Source: Pseudomonas sp. ML2-2023-3 (GTDB lineage Bacteria; Pseudomonadota; Gammaproteobacteria; Pseudomonadales; Pseudomonadaceae). Taken from it: a stretch of 64,000 nucleotides of DNA. The notes under the pieces were generated by a model, which saw only the letters and a list, made by a program, of their open reading frames with translations, made no database searches and was not told the DNA's origin. Below are positions 45,905 to 55,165 of the stretch, piece after piece. The stretch covers positions 3,754,501 to 3,818,500 of the forward strand of contig NZ_CP146343.1 in the NCBI RefSeq assembly GCF_037055275.1. The letters run 5' to 3'. The translations under genes were made by a program, and so were the position numbers. Position 1 is the first letter of the stretch. Every line of letters starts with the position of its first letter.

Positions 45905-46873
45905 CTACAGGGCGACGCAATGCCGGCGCTTGAAGGTGCTCGAAGGCAGCTCGCCAAACTGCAAACGGTAGCTTTCGGAAAAACGGCCCAAGTGCATAAA
46001 GCCGTAATCGAGCGCCAGTTCCGTGAGGCTGCGTACCGTGCAGCTCGGGTCGTTCAGGCAGGCGTGGATACGCTCGAGCTTGCGCTGGCGGATGTATTGC
46101 AGGGGGGTAACGCCCAACTGGCGTTCAAACAGGGTGTAGAGCGAGCGCGGACTCATGTGCGCCTGTGCGGCCAGGTCTTCACCGCTCAGGTCCTGCTTCA
46201 GGTTGCGTTCGATGTAGTCGAGGATGCGCTCGATACTGGCACTGGCAGAGGCCAGGTTTTCACGGCTGATGTTGGTCTGCATCAGCGTCAGCAACTTGCT
46301 GCCGATAATCTGCGTGTAGTGCTCCTGCACCCGCAGCAGCGGGTCGCTGGCCTCGGACTCCTGGCATACCATGCCCAGCAAGCCGAGAAAGCCTTCCAGC
46401 TCATCGAGCCTATAGTGATTGCGCATAAAGCGCACACCACCCGCAGGTCGCCGCCAGCGCTGATCGTCACACACCGATTCAAGCAAGCTGGCCGGTATTT
46501 TAAGGATGAATTTTTCGCAATCCTGGGAGTACGTCAGGTCGACCGGGTCGTCGGGATTGATCAGCAACAGCTCGCCCGGCACCAGATGGTGCTCACGGGT
46601 CGGGCCACGCCACAGGCAATTGCCGCTCAACAGGACCTGCAGGTGGAAGATGGTCTCCAGCGCAGGTGACGTCACGCGGACACTGCCGCCGTAACTGATG
46701 CGGCACAGGTCAAGTTCGGCGAATTTTCGGTGATTGAGGCTCGCCAGGGGGCGTGTGGTTCTGGAAAGGCCAATACAGTGCTGACCCACATGCAGGTTCA
46801 CGTAATCGGATACGGCATGGGGGTCCGCGTGTCGGAACACGCTACTGCGTTCACTCAGCAGGCGGCTATCCAT
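45905..46873 (-). CDS. benR: AraC/XylS-family activator of benzoate catabolism
   Basis: A 322-residue regulator, close to XylS (321). Landmarks shared with XylS are HADPHAVSDYVN, LDLCRISYGGSVRV, GNCLWRG, GELLLINPDD and the double helix-turn-helix ending in MSPRSLYTLFERQLG and LALDYGFMHLGRFSESYRLQFGELPS. BenR binds benzoate and activates the benA promoter. ATG 46873 matches the XylS N-terminus; in-frame ATGs at 46897 and 46936 would add 8 or 21 residues and no start has a good ribosome-binding site. It is on the same strand as benA, which begins 2.8 kb downstream beyond the intron. Confidence 0.92.
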   Translation of the reverse strand: MDSRLLSERSSVFRHADPHAVSDYVNLHVGQHCIGLSRTTRPLASLNHRKFAELDLCRISYGGSVRVTSPALETIFHLQVLLSGNCLWRGPTREHHLVPGELLLINPDDPVDLTYSQDCEKFILKIPASLLESVCDDQRWRRPAGGVRFMRNHYRLDELEGFLGLLGMVCQESEASDPLLRVQEHYTQIIGSKLLTLMQTNISRENLASASASIERILDYIERNLKQDLSGEDLAAQAHMSPRSLYTLFERQLGVTPLQYIRQRKLERIHACLNDPSCTVRSLTELALDYGFMHLGRFSESYRLQFGELPSSTFKRRHCVAL

Positions 46874-46967
46874 CGGCAAGGTACTCGGTGTTGTCATTTT
46901 TATGGGTGTCACGTACGCCAGAGTAGGCCCGCTCATGGGTGCAGATCAATTGGACCCTTGGCCAATG

Positions 46968-46982
46968 TTCGATAATCGAACG
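46968..46982. promoter_or_regulatory. Perfect IclR-type (PcaR-like) palindrome
   Basis: GTTCGATAATCGAAC, 7-bp arms around a central A, between the divergent benR and amidohydrolase genes, 81 bases before the latter. It differs by one base from the P. putida PcaR box. Confidence 0.6.
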
Positions 46983-47063
46983 GTTTTAGCCAGCCGGTCG
47001 AACCACTCCGATGGGTGACGACATACCCTGTGCGGCCCAAAAACAACAAACAAGAGAAGCTCA

Positions 47064-48398
47064 ATGCTTGCCCGTCTACGCCCTGCCCCTCTGTACCTCG
47101 CGCTATTGAGCGCACTGACTGCCACCGCCAGCCAGGCCGCGGACCTGAGCTGGGTCGATCCCGCCGTCGATTCGGTCAACGCCCAGGTCATCTCGCTGCG
47201 CCATACCCTTCACCAGAACCCCGAAATGGGCAATCAGGAGTTCAAGACCGCTGCATTGGTCGCCGAACAGCTCAAGAGCCTGGGTTTGCAGGTGCGCACC
47301 CAAGTGGGCAAGACGGGGGTGGTGGCCGTGCTCAAGGGCGGACTCCCCGGCCCGGTGATGGCCCTGCGCGCCGACATGGACGCACTGCCTGTCAAGGAGA
47401 TGACCGGCCTGCCGTACGCCAGCACGGCCACCGGTACCCGCCTGGGCAAAACCGTTCCGGTCATGCACGCCTGCGGCCATGACACCCATACCGCCATGCT
47501 GGTGGGCGCAGCCCGAGTACTGGCCGAACACCGTGATCAGGTCGCGGGCACGGTCGTATTTCTGTTCCAGCCCGCAGAAGAAGGCGCGGCGGACGTGGAC
47601 GAGTTCGAGTCCGATGCCTTGATTGGCGCCCAGGCCATGATCCGCGACGGTGCACTGGACTCGCCCAAGGTCGAAACCATCTTCGGCGTGCACGTGATGG
47701 CGGGTTATCCCACCGGCCACCTGTATTACAAGGCCGGTACCGTACTCAACAGCAGCGACGGCTTTCGCATCATCGTCAAGGGCAAGCAGACCCACGGCTC
47801 GGCGCCCTGGAGCGGAGTTGACCCCGTGGTGGCCAGTGCAGGCATCATCAACGGCCTGCAGACCCTGGTCAGCCGGCGCGCCGACCTGACCCAGGGGATG
47901 GGGGTGATCAGCGTCGGCACCGTCAATGCAGGTTCGGCGGCCAACATCATTCCAGAGACCGTGGAAATGACCGGCACCATCCGCAGCAACAGCGCGGCGG
48001 TGCGCGACACCCTGCTGAAAAAAATGCCGCCGCTGGTGCAAGGCATTGCCAGCGCCTATGAGACCGAAGCCAACCTGTTGCTGGTCAACCATGCGCCGGT
48101 CACCACCAACGACCCGCAACTGACGGCGGCCATGGTCCCGGCGCTTGAACTCGCAGCGCCCGGCAAGGTGCAACGGCTGGAGGCATCCCTGTCGCCCAGC
48201 GAAGACTTCTCGTACTACGCCGAGAAAGTGCCGGGGCTGTTCGTCTTCCTGGGGGCCACGCCTGAAGACCAGGACATGAGCAAAGTGGCGAATAACCACA
48301 GCCCCTACTTCACCGCCGATGACCAAACCCTGGCCACGGGCGTAAAGGCCCATGTGCAGTTTGTGATGAATTATCCGGGGCGGGTGCGCAGCCTCTAG
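47064..48398 (+). CDS. Secreted M20D amidohydrolase (HipO/AbgA-like)
   Basis: A 444-residue metallohydrolase. Residues 1-25 form a signal peptide ending in SQA, so it should act in the periplasm, whereas most hippurate hydrolases are cytoplasmic. Motifs are MALRADMDALPV, MHACGHDTHTAM (Cys and His metal ligands), QPAEEGAADVDE (catalytic Glu) and ANIIPETVEMTGTIRS. The family removes N-acyl groups from amino acids, hippurate or p-aminobenzoyl-glutamate. It is divergent from benR, which suggests that it releases benzoate from N-benzoyl amino acids (inference). An unremarkable AGAGAAG site precedes the ATG. Confidence 0.87.
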   Translation: MLARLRPAPLYLALLSALTATASQAADLSWVDPAVDSVNAQVISLRHTLHQNPEMGNQEFKTAALVAEQLKSLGLQVRTQVGKTGVVAVLKGGLPGPVMALRADMDALPVKEMTGLPYASTATGTRLGKTVPVMHACGHDTHTAMLVGAARVLAEHRDQVAGTVVFLFQPAEEGAADVDEFESDALIGAQAMIRDGALDSPKVETIFGVHVMAGYPTGHLYYKAGTVLNSSDGFRIIVKGKQTHGSAPWSGVDPVVASAGIINGLQTLVSRRADLTQGMGVISVGTVNAGSAANIIPETVEMTGTIRSNSAAVRDTLLKKMPPLVQGIASAYETEANLLLVNHAPVTTNDPQLTAAMVPALELAAPGKVQRLEASLSPSEDFSYYAEKVPGLFVFLGATPEDQDMSKVANNHSPYFTADDQTLATGVKAHVQFVMNYPGRVRSL

Positions 48399-48982
48399 CT
48401 TGATTCTGCAGGCGCTTCAACGCGCCGGCTCACCCCACCTGATCTAACCCCAGGCAGCCCGTCGCCCAGCGAAACATCGCGGCGCGGGCTGCGTGTGCCC
48501 GGGCTTGACGGGATGACCGGCATGCTGAAAAACGACCCGTCAGTCACATATGTAGTGCGCAAAAATAATCACTACATATGTATTGACGACACGATTTTCC
48601 CCCAGCATTATGCAGACGTCTTCCCCACCGGAAGCGCTGGAAAGGGTTGTTGCAAGCATGTCCGACGAGCTGTCGGGCTGTTCCGGGATAGGTACTGCCC
48701 ACAAGGCAGAATTGATGAAGCTGACCTGGCTTGATCGTCCGCGTCAAAGACGACAGAGGCTAGCGAAACGTCCTCAAGAAGCTTGTGGCTGATGCGTCAT
48801 GTCACCCTGGCATCCTGGTTCACGCTGATCTCCCTCGCTTTACGCTCTTTATGTAGTGCCGGGTTTTACGACTACATATGACGAACTCAAGACAGATCTG
48901 CTTTAGATGGACACTACGTAGCGCTGCAGGTGCAGTTGCGCGAATCAATTAGACAGATCAACGAGTGGTCAAGGAGTTAGCT
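48399..48982. other. Intergenic region with repeated ACTACATATG motif
   Basis: A 584-base gap. ACATATGTAGTG (48546-48557) and CACTACATATGT (48570-48581) form a perfect 12-bp inverted repeat; TATGTAGT (48850-48857) and ACTACATA (48871-48878) form a second one 270 bases on. Directly after the first is a promoter-like TTGACG. Frames between them (for example 48610-48792) have no recognisable family, so I call no gene. Confidence 0.55.
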
Positions 48983-49312
48983 ATGAACCTGAATAACCAA
49001 CCGACTGTTAACGAGCTGGCTCGACTCTTCGCCGCCCAGAAAGACACGCTGAACGATCACATTCTGTGGATCAGTGACGCCGGTGATGTTCGTATCGATG
49101 CAGTGACTTCGTGCAAGGAAGAAACCAGTTTCGAGGAGGACCGTCCACAGATGCGAGCCCACCTCAAAATGTACCGCCGTGGCCAAGGCTACGTGGGCAA
49201 GAAGGCTGCCGCCGATAGCGACTACATGGCGCGCATCCTGCAAACCTTGACCCTGACCTGGGAAAAGGCTCAAACAGAGCCTGCACTGGTCAAAGTTAAC
49301 AGCTACAGCTGA
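48983..49312 (+). CDS. Small conserved-type hypothetical protein
   Basis: A 109-residue acidic protein with a good AAGGAG ribosome-binding site seven bases before ATG 48983 and a clean terminator after it, so it is a real gene. No signal peptide or membrane segment. The C-terminal part (ARILQTLTLTWEKAQ) is likely helical. I do not recognise a functional domain. It is convergent with etfA. The start three codons into a longer frame (48965, GTG) lacks a proper site. Confidence 0.7.
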   Translation: MNLNNQPTVNELARLFAAQKDTLNDHILWISDAGDVRIDAVTSCKEETSFEEDRPQMRAHLKMYRRGQGYVGKKAAADSDYMARILQTLTLTWEKAQTEPALVKVNSYS

Positions 49313-49328
49313 TAACCCCTGCTGTACC

Positions 49329-49362
49329 AAAAAGCCCCCGGACAATCTCCGGGGGCTTTTTT
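49329..49362. terminator. Bidirectional rho-independent terminator
   Basis: AGCCCCCGGA (49333-49342) pairs with TCCGGGGGCT (49348-49357) around a 5-base loop. A-run before and T-run after make it work in both directions, for the hypothetical gene and for etfA. Confidence 0.92.
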
Positions 49363-49381
49363 GCATCTCTCACCTCTGGGG

Positions 49382-50326
49382 TCAGATTGCCTGTTCCAGT
49401 TCAGGCACAGCTTCGAACAAGTCCGCTACCAGGCCGTAATCGGCCACCTGGAAGATCGGTGCTTCTTCGTCCTTGTTGATCGCAACGATCACCTTGGAGT
49501 CTTTCATGCCGGCCAGATGCTGGATAGCGCCGGAAATGCCCACCGCGATGTACAGCTGTGGCGCAACGATTTTGCCGGTCTGGCCGACCTGCATGTCGTT
49601 AGGCACAAAACCTGCGTCCACTGCTGCGCGGGAAGCCCCCACACCGGCGCCGAGTTTGTCCGCCAGCGAATATAGATGCTTGAAGTTGTCGCCGTTCTGC
49701 ATGCCGCGACCGCCCGAAACGACGATTTTGGCTGCGGTCAGCTCAGGACGGTCCGACTTGGCCAGTTCTTCACCCACGAACGACGAAGTCCCTGCATCGT
49801 GAACCGCTGCAATCGCTTCAACCGCTGCCGAACCACCTTCTGCAGCCACCGGGTCGAAACCGGTCGCACGTACGGTGATCACTTTTACCGGCGCAGTGGA
49901 CTGCACGGTAGCAATGGCGTTACCGGCATAGATCGGGCGCGTGAAGGTGTCAGCGCTGATGACCGAAACGATCTCGGAGATCTGATCCACGTCCAACTGC
50001 GCAGCAACGCGCGGCAGGATGTTTTTGCCGTTGGAGGTAGCAGCCGCCAGGATGTGGCTGTAACCGGCCCCCCCACCCACTTGAACAAGAGCAGCGACAA
50101 GAGGCGCCACGTTTTCAGGCAACTGATGGGCGTAAGCCGCGTTGTCGGCGACCAGCACTTTAGCCACGCCAGCGATTTTAGCGGCGGCTTCGGCTACTGC
50201 GCCAATGCCCTGGCCTGCAACCAGAACGTGGATGTCGCCACCGATTTTAGCGGCAGCAGCCACGGTATTCAGCGTGGCCGGGGCCAGTGCTTTGCCGTCG
50301 TGTTCTGCGATTACGAGGATAGTCAT
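49382..50326 (-). CDS. etfA: Electron transfer flavoprotein alpha subunit
   Basis: A 314-residue FAD-binding subunit. The C-terminal FAD domain shows [58 protein letters not shown] and [15 protein letters not shown] accepts electrons from acyl-CoA dehydrogenases and passes them to ETF:quinone oxidoreductase. It starts 16 bases after etfB. No ETF-QO gene is in the window; in other pseudomonads that gene usually lies next to etfBA. Confidence 0.95.
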   Translation of the reverse strand: MTILVIAEHDGKALAPATLNTVAAAAKIGGDIHVLVAGQGIGAVAEAAAKIAGVAKVLVADNAAYAHQLPENVAPLVAALVQVGGGAGYSHILAAATSNGKNILPRVAAQLDVDQISEIVSVISADTFTRPIYAGNAIATVQSTAPVKVITVRATGFDPVAAEGGSAAVEAIAAVHDAGTSSFVGEELAKSDRPELTAAKIVVSGGRGMQNGDNFKHLYSLADKLGAGVGASRAAVDAGFVPNDMQVGQTGKIVAPQLYIAVGISGAIQHLAGMKDSKVIVAINKDEEAPIFQVADYGLVADLFEAVPELEQAI

Positions 50327-50342
50327 GATTCGGCTCTCCAAT

Positions 50343-51092
50343 TCAAAGCACCTTCGCTTCGTTTTTCAGTTTCTCGACCAGTTCAGCCACCGACTTGACC
50401 TTGATACCCGCGCTGCGAGCAGCCGGTGCTTCAACTTTCAGGGTCTTGTTGGTCGAAGCTGTCGAAACGCCCAACGCATCTGGCGTCAGCACTTCAAGCG
50501 GCTTCTTTTTGGCCTTCATGATGTTTGGCAGGGACGCATAACGCGGCTCGTTCAAACGCAGGTCAGTGGTGATGATCGCCGGCAAGCTCAGCGAAACAGT
50601 TTGCGCACCGCCGTCTACTTCACGGGTCACTGCAACCTTGTCGCCTGCCACTTCAACTTTGGAAGCGAAGGTGCCCTGACCGAAACCGGTCAGCGCGGCC
50701 AGCATCTGGCCAGTCTGGTTGTTGTCGCTGTCGATGGCCTGTTTGCCCAGGATCACCAGCTGAGGCTGTTCCTTGTCGACAACGGCCTTGAGCAGCTTGG
50801 CCACGGCCAGCGAGGTCAGATCTTCGGCGGACTCGACGAGAATGGCGCGATCTGCACCCAGTGCCAGCGCGGTACGCAGCTGTTCCTGAGCAGTGGTCGG
50901 GCCGATGGATACGACGACGATTTCAGTCGCAACACCTTTTTCTTTCAGGCGTACGGCTTCTTCCACAGCGATTTCGCAGAAGGGGTTCATCGACATCTTG
51001 ACGTTGGCGAGGTCAACGCCGGAGTTGTCCGCCTTGACGCGAACTTTAACGTTGTAATCGACCACGCGCTTGATACAGGCCAGCACCTTCAT
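50343..51092 (-). CDS. etfB: Electron transfer flavoprotein beta subunit
   Basis: A 249-residue AMP-binding subunit. [19 protein letters not shown] at the start, and [25 protein letters not shown] and [17 protein letters not shown] (the ETF recognition loop region), are classic. An AGGGAG site precedes ATG 51092. It lies 75 bases after the permease stop on the same strand, downstream of an acyl-CoA dehydrogenase gene, so a functional link to that enzyme is plausible. Confidence 0.95.
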   Translation of the reverse strand: MKVLACIKRVVDYNVKVRVKADNSGVDLANVKMSMNPFCEIAVEEAVRLKEKGVATEIVVVSIGPTTAQEQLRTALALGADRAILVESAEDLTSLAVAKLLKAVVDKEQPQLVILGKQAIDSDNNQTGQMLAALTGFGQGTFASKVEVAGDKVAVTREVDGGAQTVSLSLPAIITTDLRLNEPRYASLPNIMKAKKKPLEVLTPDALGVSTASTNKTLKVEAPAARSAGIKVKSVAELVEKLKNEAKVL

Positions 51093-51167
51093 AGTTTCTC
51101 CCTCTATGGCTACAGGAACAGTGCCGACAAAAAACAGCACTGCGTACCTGTGTTGATTGGAAAGCCC

Positions 51168-52595
51168 TTAAACCGTTGCGGGTTCGACGGGCAAAATCAG
51201 TTGATCCGGCACCGACTGCCCCGACGTGCGTGCCACGAAGTAATACACCAGCGCTGGCAGCGTCAGGCCGATGATCCACGAGATATCAGTCCCGCCCAGT
51301 TGTTCCACCAGAGGCCCGGTATAGAAGCTGGTAGCAATAAACGGCAATTGAACCACCACCCCAAAGGCGTACACCAGAATACCGCGCAGGTTCCAGCGCC
51401 CGTATCGGCCATTCGGGTTAGACAAGGCAGGCACGTCGTAGCGCTCTTTGCTGATCAGGTAGAAGTCCACCAGGTTGATCGCGCTCCACGGAGTGAAAAA
51501 CGCCAGCAAAAACAGGATAAATGCCGAGAAGTCCTTGAGAAACGAATGCTGCCCCAGTAACGCCAGTGCGGTGGCAAAGCCCACCATCAGCAGGATGTAA
51601 AACAGGCGCAAGGGTTTGGAGATGTCGTGGTTACCGCGAAAGCCGCTGACAATGGTCGCCAACGACATGAAACTGCCGTAGGCATTGAGCGTGGTGATGG
51701 TTACCTTGCCGAACACCACGCAGAAATACAGCAGCGCCGCCATTGCACCGCTCGCGCCCATACCAACGATGTACGACACCTCATGCCCGGCAAACTTGCT
51801 CCCTGCCAGCGCCGCCACGAACACACCGAAGACCATCGAGATTTGCGAGCCGACGACCGAGCCCAACCCTACCGCCAAAAAGGTTTTCAACGAAGAGGTG
51901 TTCGATGGCAAGTAGCGCGAGTAGTCCGCTACATAAGGCCCGAAGGCAATCTGCCAGGAGGCGGACAACGAAATCGCCAGTAAAAAACTGCTCAGCGAAA
52001 AGTGTTTATTACTGAGTAGCAGGCCAATGTCGTTTTGTGAAATCAAGGTGTAGAACAGGTAGAAAAACGCCAACACCCCGACCACGCTCGCCACGCGTCC
52101 GATCATATGAATGGTGCGATACCCCAGAACGGTCAGCAGCACGATCAGCGCCGCAAAAATCAAAATCCCCCACGAATCGCTCACCCCGACCAGTTGCCCG
52201 ACCGCCTGCCCGGCCAGTACCGAACCGCTGGCTGAAAAGCCCACATACATCAGGCACACCAGCACAATCGGGATCACGGCGCCGTAGACACCGAACTGCA
52301 CCCGGCTGGAGATCATCTGTGGCAATCCCAGTTTTGGGCCCTGCGCTGCGTGCAACGCCATGATGGTGCCACCCAGCACTTGGCCGATCAGCAGGCCGAT
52401 CAACGACCAGAACACATCGCCGCCCAGCACCACGGCCAGGGCCCCGGTGACGATCGCGGTCACTTGCAGGTTGGCCCCGAACCACAGGGTGAACTGACTG
52501 AACAGGCGCCCGTGGCGCTCCGACTCAGGGATGTAATCAATAGAGCGTTGTTCGACCAGTGAGGCCCGTTGTGAATCCTGGTTGTGCGTGGACAT
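51168..52595 (-). CDS. NCS1-family permease (cytosine/purine/hydantoin type)
   Basis: A 475-residue nucleobase:cation symporter-1 protein with about 12 helices. FSQFTLWFGANLQVTAIVTGALAV and the block QIAFGPYVADYSRYLPS are NCS1 signatures. The family takes up cytosine, purines, allantoin and 5-substituted hydantoins, all small nitrogen rings; histidine-utilisation loci in Pseudomonas often carry such a permease. ATG 52595 has AAGGA upstream. Its place between an acyl-CoA dehydrogenase gene and etfB, in a run starting with hutC-hutU, makes an imidazole acid such as urocanate or imidazolepropionate a candidate substrate (inference). Confidence 0.86.
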   Translation of the reverse strand: MSTHNQDSQRASLVEQRSIDYIPESERHGRLFSQFTLWFGANLQVTAIVTGALAVVLGGDVFWSLIGLLIGQVLGGTIMALHAAQGPKLGLPQMISSRVQFGVYGAVIPIVLVCLMYVGFSASGSVLAGQAVGQLVGVSDSWGILIFAALIVLLTVLGYRTIHMIGRVASVVGVLAFFYLFYTLISQNDIGLLLSNKHFSLSSFLLAISLSASWQIAFGPYVADYSRYLPSNTSSLKTFLAVGLGSVVGSQISMVFGVFVAALAGSKFAGHEVSYIVGMGASGAMAALLYFCVVFGKVTITTLNAYGSFMSLATIVSGFRGNHDISKPLRLFYILLMVGFATALALLGQHSFLKDFSAFILFLLAFFTPWSAINLVDFYLISKERYDVPALSNPNGRYGRWNLRGILVYAFGVVVQLPFIATSFYTGPLVEQLGGTDISWIIGLTLPALVYYFVARTSGQSVPDQLILPVEPATV

Positions 52596-52693
52596 AAGCA
52601 GTTCCTTCAGGCTGGCACCCAAGGTGCGCCGTGTTGTTTTGGGAAAGACTTTTCCAATCCTTGACCGAACCTCAGTGCATCCATGCAACAACG

Positions 52694-52717
52694 GGCAGGC
52701 TCTATTACGAACCTGCC
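52694..52717. terminator. Small hairpin after the acyl-CoA dehydrogenase gene
   Basis: GGCAGG and CCTGCC around a 12-base loop, 10 bases beyond the dehydrogenase stop. There is no T-run, so it may only attenuate read-through into the permease gene. Confidence 0.35.
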
Positions 52718-52726
52718 GCAAACCGA

Positions 52727-53869
52727 TTATTTGGCTGCGTCGAGCAAGGCGCGGGAGATGATGATTTTCTGCACCTCGGAAGTGCCTTCAAAAATCCGCA
52801 AAATCCGTGCATCACGCACGTAACGCTCCAACGGCAAGTCCCGGCTGTAACCATATCCGCCGTGCAATTGCAGAGCGGCATCGGTGATAAACCCGGCACA
52901 CTCGGCGGCGACCAGTTTGGCGGTGGCCGAGTCCAGGCTGAAGCGCTCGCCGCTGTCACGCCGCGCGGCAGCTTTCATGGTCAACATGCGTGCGCTTTCA
53001 AGCTGTGCGTACATGTCTGCCAGCCGCCATTGGGTACCTTGATAAGCCGCCAGCGGCTTGGGCCCGATCTGACGTTCGCGCACCCAACTCAGGCTGGCTT
53101 GCAGTGCGGCATTGGCAATGCCAAGCGACATGGCCGCCACTTCCACCCGTCCGCGATCCAGCACCGCCATTGCCGTGTTGAAGCCCTGACCCTCAACACC
53201 GAGCAGCGCCGACTCCGGCAGCCAGCAGTCCAGCGACAGCTCATAGATGGTACTGCCACGCAGGCCCATGGTTTTTTCCGGGCTTGAGAAGCTGATACCC
53301 GCCGTTCCACGGGGCACTATAAATGCACTGATGCCTTTATGACCGGCGTCTGGGTCCGTCTTGACATAGAGGACGATGAAATCCGCTTCCTTGGCATTGG
53401 TGATGTAGTGCTTGCTGCCCCGCACACGCCAGCCGCCCTCTTCTCGCACTGCGCGGCTGCGCATGTCGGCCGGATTGGAACCCGCCGCAGGTTCAGTCAG
53501 GGCAAACGCTGCCAGCAACTCGCCGCTGGCCGCCCGTGGCAACCATTCCTGCTTTTGTTCTTCTGTACCGCCAAGCAGGATCGAGTCAGTGGCCAAAAAG
53601 TGCGCGGTCATGGCCGATGCCGTGGATGCACAGGCGCCCGCCACCGCTTCTACCACACGGCTCATGGCAAGACTGCCGATGCCCAGGCCGCCATATTCTT
53701 CTGGCAGGTTAATGCCCATGCAGCCCAAATCCCCCAGGGCCCTGATGCTCGCCAGACAGAAGGTTTCCGTTTCGTCGTAGTGCTGGGCCAGTGGTTGAAT
53801 GACCTCGCGGGCGACTTGTTCGGCACTGTCGATCACTGCCAATTCTTCTGCAGTCATTTCGAAGTTCAT
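52727..53869 (-). CDS. Acyl-CoA dehydrogenase of the hutU-linked cluster
   Basis: A 380-residue enzyme of the short/medium-chain type. LTEPAAGSNPADM and VRGSKHYITNAKEADFIVL line the flavin and substrate site. The catalytic base is Glu361 in IFEGTSEVQ, and LHGGYGYSRDLPLERYVRDARI is intact, so it should be an active alpha,beta-dehydrogenase that reduces ETF. The ATG at 53869 overlaps the CoA-transferase stop (ATGA). Its partners CoA-transferase, ETF and urocanase suggest oxidation of a propionyl-CoA side chain on an imidazole ring; this is inferred from context only. Confidence 0.9.
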   Translation of the reverse strand: MNFEMTAEELAVIDSAEQVAREVIQPLAQHYDETETFCLASIRALGDLGCMGINLPEEYGGLGIGSLAMSRVVEAVAGACASTASAMTAHFLATDSILLGGTEEQKQEWLPRAASGELLAAFALTEPAAGSNPADMRSRAVREEGGWRVRGSKHYITNAKEADFIVLYVKTDPDAGHKGISAFIVPRGTAGISFSSPEKTMGLRGSTIYELSLDCWLPESALLGVEGQGFNTAMAVLDRGRVEVAAMSLGIANAALQASLSWVRERQIGPKPLAAYQGTQWRLADMYAQLESARMLTMKAAARRDSGERFSLDSATAKLVAAECAGFITDAALQLHGGYGYSRDLPLERYVRDARILRIFEGTSEVQKIIISRALLDAAK

Positions 53870-55026
53870 GCGTGTGCTCCTGCTTTGTTCAAGCCAAATG
53901 CGGCGTTGTCTGCGCCCAAACGTGGGGCAATGGTGGACGCGTGGGGTTTGTGGCCGTTGAAGAACACCGGTTGCGGTACCAGCGGCAGCGCTGCGCCCTC
54001 TGGCTGAAACTGCAACTGGCGGACGCGGGCGTGTTCGCTGCCTGCGGCTTCGGCCAGATCCCACACTGGAGAGGACGGCACACCAGCATCGAGCAGGCCA
54101 TCGCACAAGTGCTCAACGCTGTGTTGCGCGGTCCAGGATTCAATGGTGGCGCGTAACGCAGGCTCGTTCAGGGTGCGCTGAGTGTCATTGATAAAACGCG
54201 CATCCGTCGCCAGCTCCGGTTGGCCCATGCACTGGCACAAACGTTCAAACAAGCGATTGCTCGCCACCGCAATTACCACCAGGCCATCCGCTGCACGGTA
54301 TGTGTCGAAAGGCGTCGATACCGGGTGCCGATTACCGACCAGCCCGGGCGCCACACCGTTGGCGTAAAGGTTGGACAAGCCCGTCACTTGCAGGCTGAAC
54401 AACACGTCAAACATGGCCACATCGATGTACTGCGCCCCCGGCGCATGCCGTTCGCGGGCAAACAGTGCCGAGCTGATTGCCCAGGCGGCATAGACGCCAG
54501 CGCACAGATCACCGATGGCCTCACCGCTGCGAGTCGGGCCGGTCGCGGCAAAGCCGGTCACACTCATCAGGCCGGACATGGCCTGCGCCACGATGTCGTA
54601 GGCTGGACGCCTGGACAGCGGGCCTTCCTGGCCAAAGCCGGAAATACTGGCGTAGATCAGGCGCGGGTTGTGCTGCTTGAGGCTATCGAAATCGATGCCC
54701 AGGCGCTGAGTGACACCGGGGCGGAAGTTCTCCACCACTACATCGGCATCGGCTACCAGCTCATAGAAGCGCTGACGGTCCGCAGGGTTTTTAAAATCGA
54801 TTTCAACGCTTCGCTTGCCGCGGTTTATCAAGCCGAAGTAAACACTTTCACCGTCCAGGAACGGCCCCAGATGACGGGCATCATCGCCCTCCTCGGGTAC
54901 TTCAAACTTGATGACATCGGCCCCCAGGTCAGCGAGCATCGCGGTGCAATGCGGTCCGGCCAGTACGCGGCTGATGTCCAGCACACGAACGCCTTGCAGT
55001 TGTTGGGTAAACGGACTGTTGTTCAT
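53866..55026 (-). CDS. Class III (CaiB/BaiF-type) CoA-transferase
   Basis: A 386-residue family III CoA-transferase. RVLDISRVLAGPHCTAMLADLGADVIKFE at the start, NRGKRSVEID, NFRPG and RPAYDIVAQAMSGLMSVTG are typical; Asp173 in GDLCAGVYA aligns with the catalytic Asp that forms the acyl-anhydride. Such enzymes move CoA between two carboxylic acids without ATP. Translationally coupled to the dehydrogenase. 139 bases separate it from hutU, including a REP half-site at about 55130-55150. Confidence 0.9.
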   Translation of the reverse strand: MNNSPFTQQLQGVRVLDISRVLAGPHCTAMLADLGADVIKFEVPEEGDDARHLGPFLDGESVYFGLINRGKRSVEIDFKNPADRQRFYELVADADVVVENFRPGVTQRLGIDFDSLKQHNPRLIYASISGFGQEGPLSRRPAYDIVAQAMSGLMSVTGFAATGPTRSGEAIGDLCAGVYAAWAISSALFARERHAPGAQYIDVAMFDVLFSLQVTGLSNLYANGVAPGLVGNRHPVSTPFDTYRAADGLVVIAVASNRLFERLCQCMGQPELATDARFINDTQRTLNEPALRATIESWTAQHSVEHLCDGLLDAGVPSSPVWDLAEAAGSEHARVRQLQFQPEGAALPLVPQPVFFNGHKPHASTIAPRLGADNAAFGLNKAGAHA

Positions 55027-55165
55027 GCTCACACCCTCTAGATATCCGCAAACAAACCCGTCCTGTGTCGCCGGGCCTGCCTGCAATTGAATCGCCTCGT
55101 ATCGCCTGAAGCACCGAGGCGTCAGCATCGAGCAAGCCCGCTCCCACAGGATTCGTACCCGTGGG

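Noticed and set aside
47103..48353. 416-codon frame antisense to the M20D amidohydrolase
   Set aside because: Mirrors the codon bias of the real gene and shows no domain motif.
48495..48734. 79-codon frame in the gap before the hypothetical gene
   Set aside because: No ribosome-binding site, crosses the inverted repeat, and odd composition; no family resemblance.
48983..49312. Toxin-antitoxin or phage assignment for the 109-residue protein
   Set aside because: No helix-turn-helix, toxin motif or partner gene is visible; left as hypothetical.
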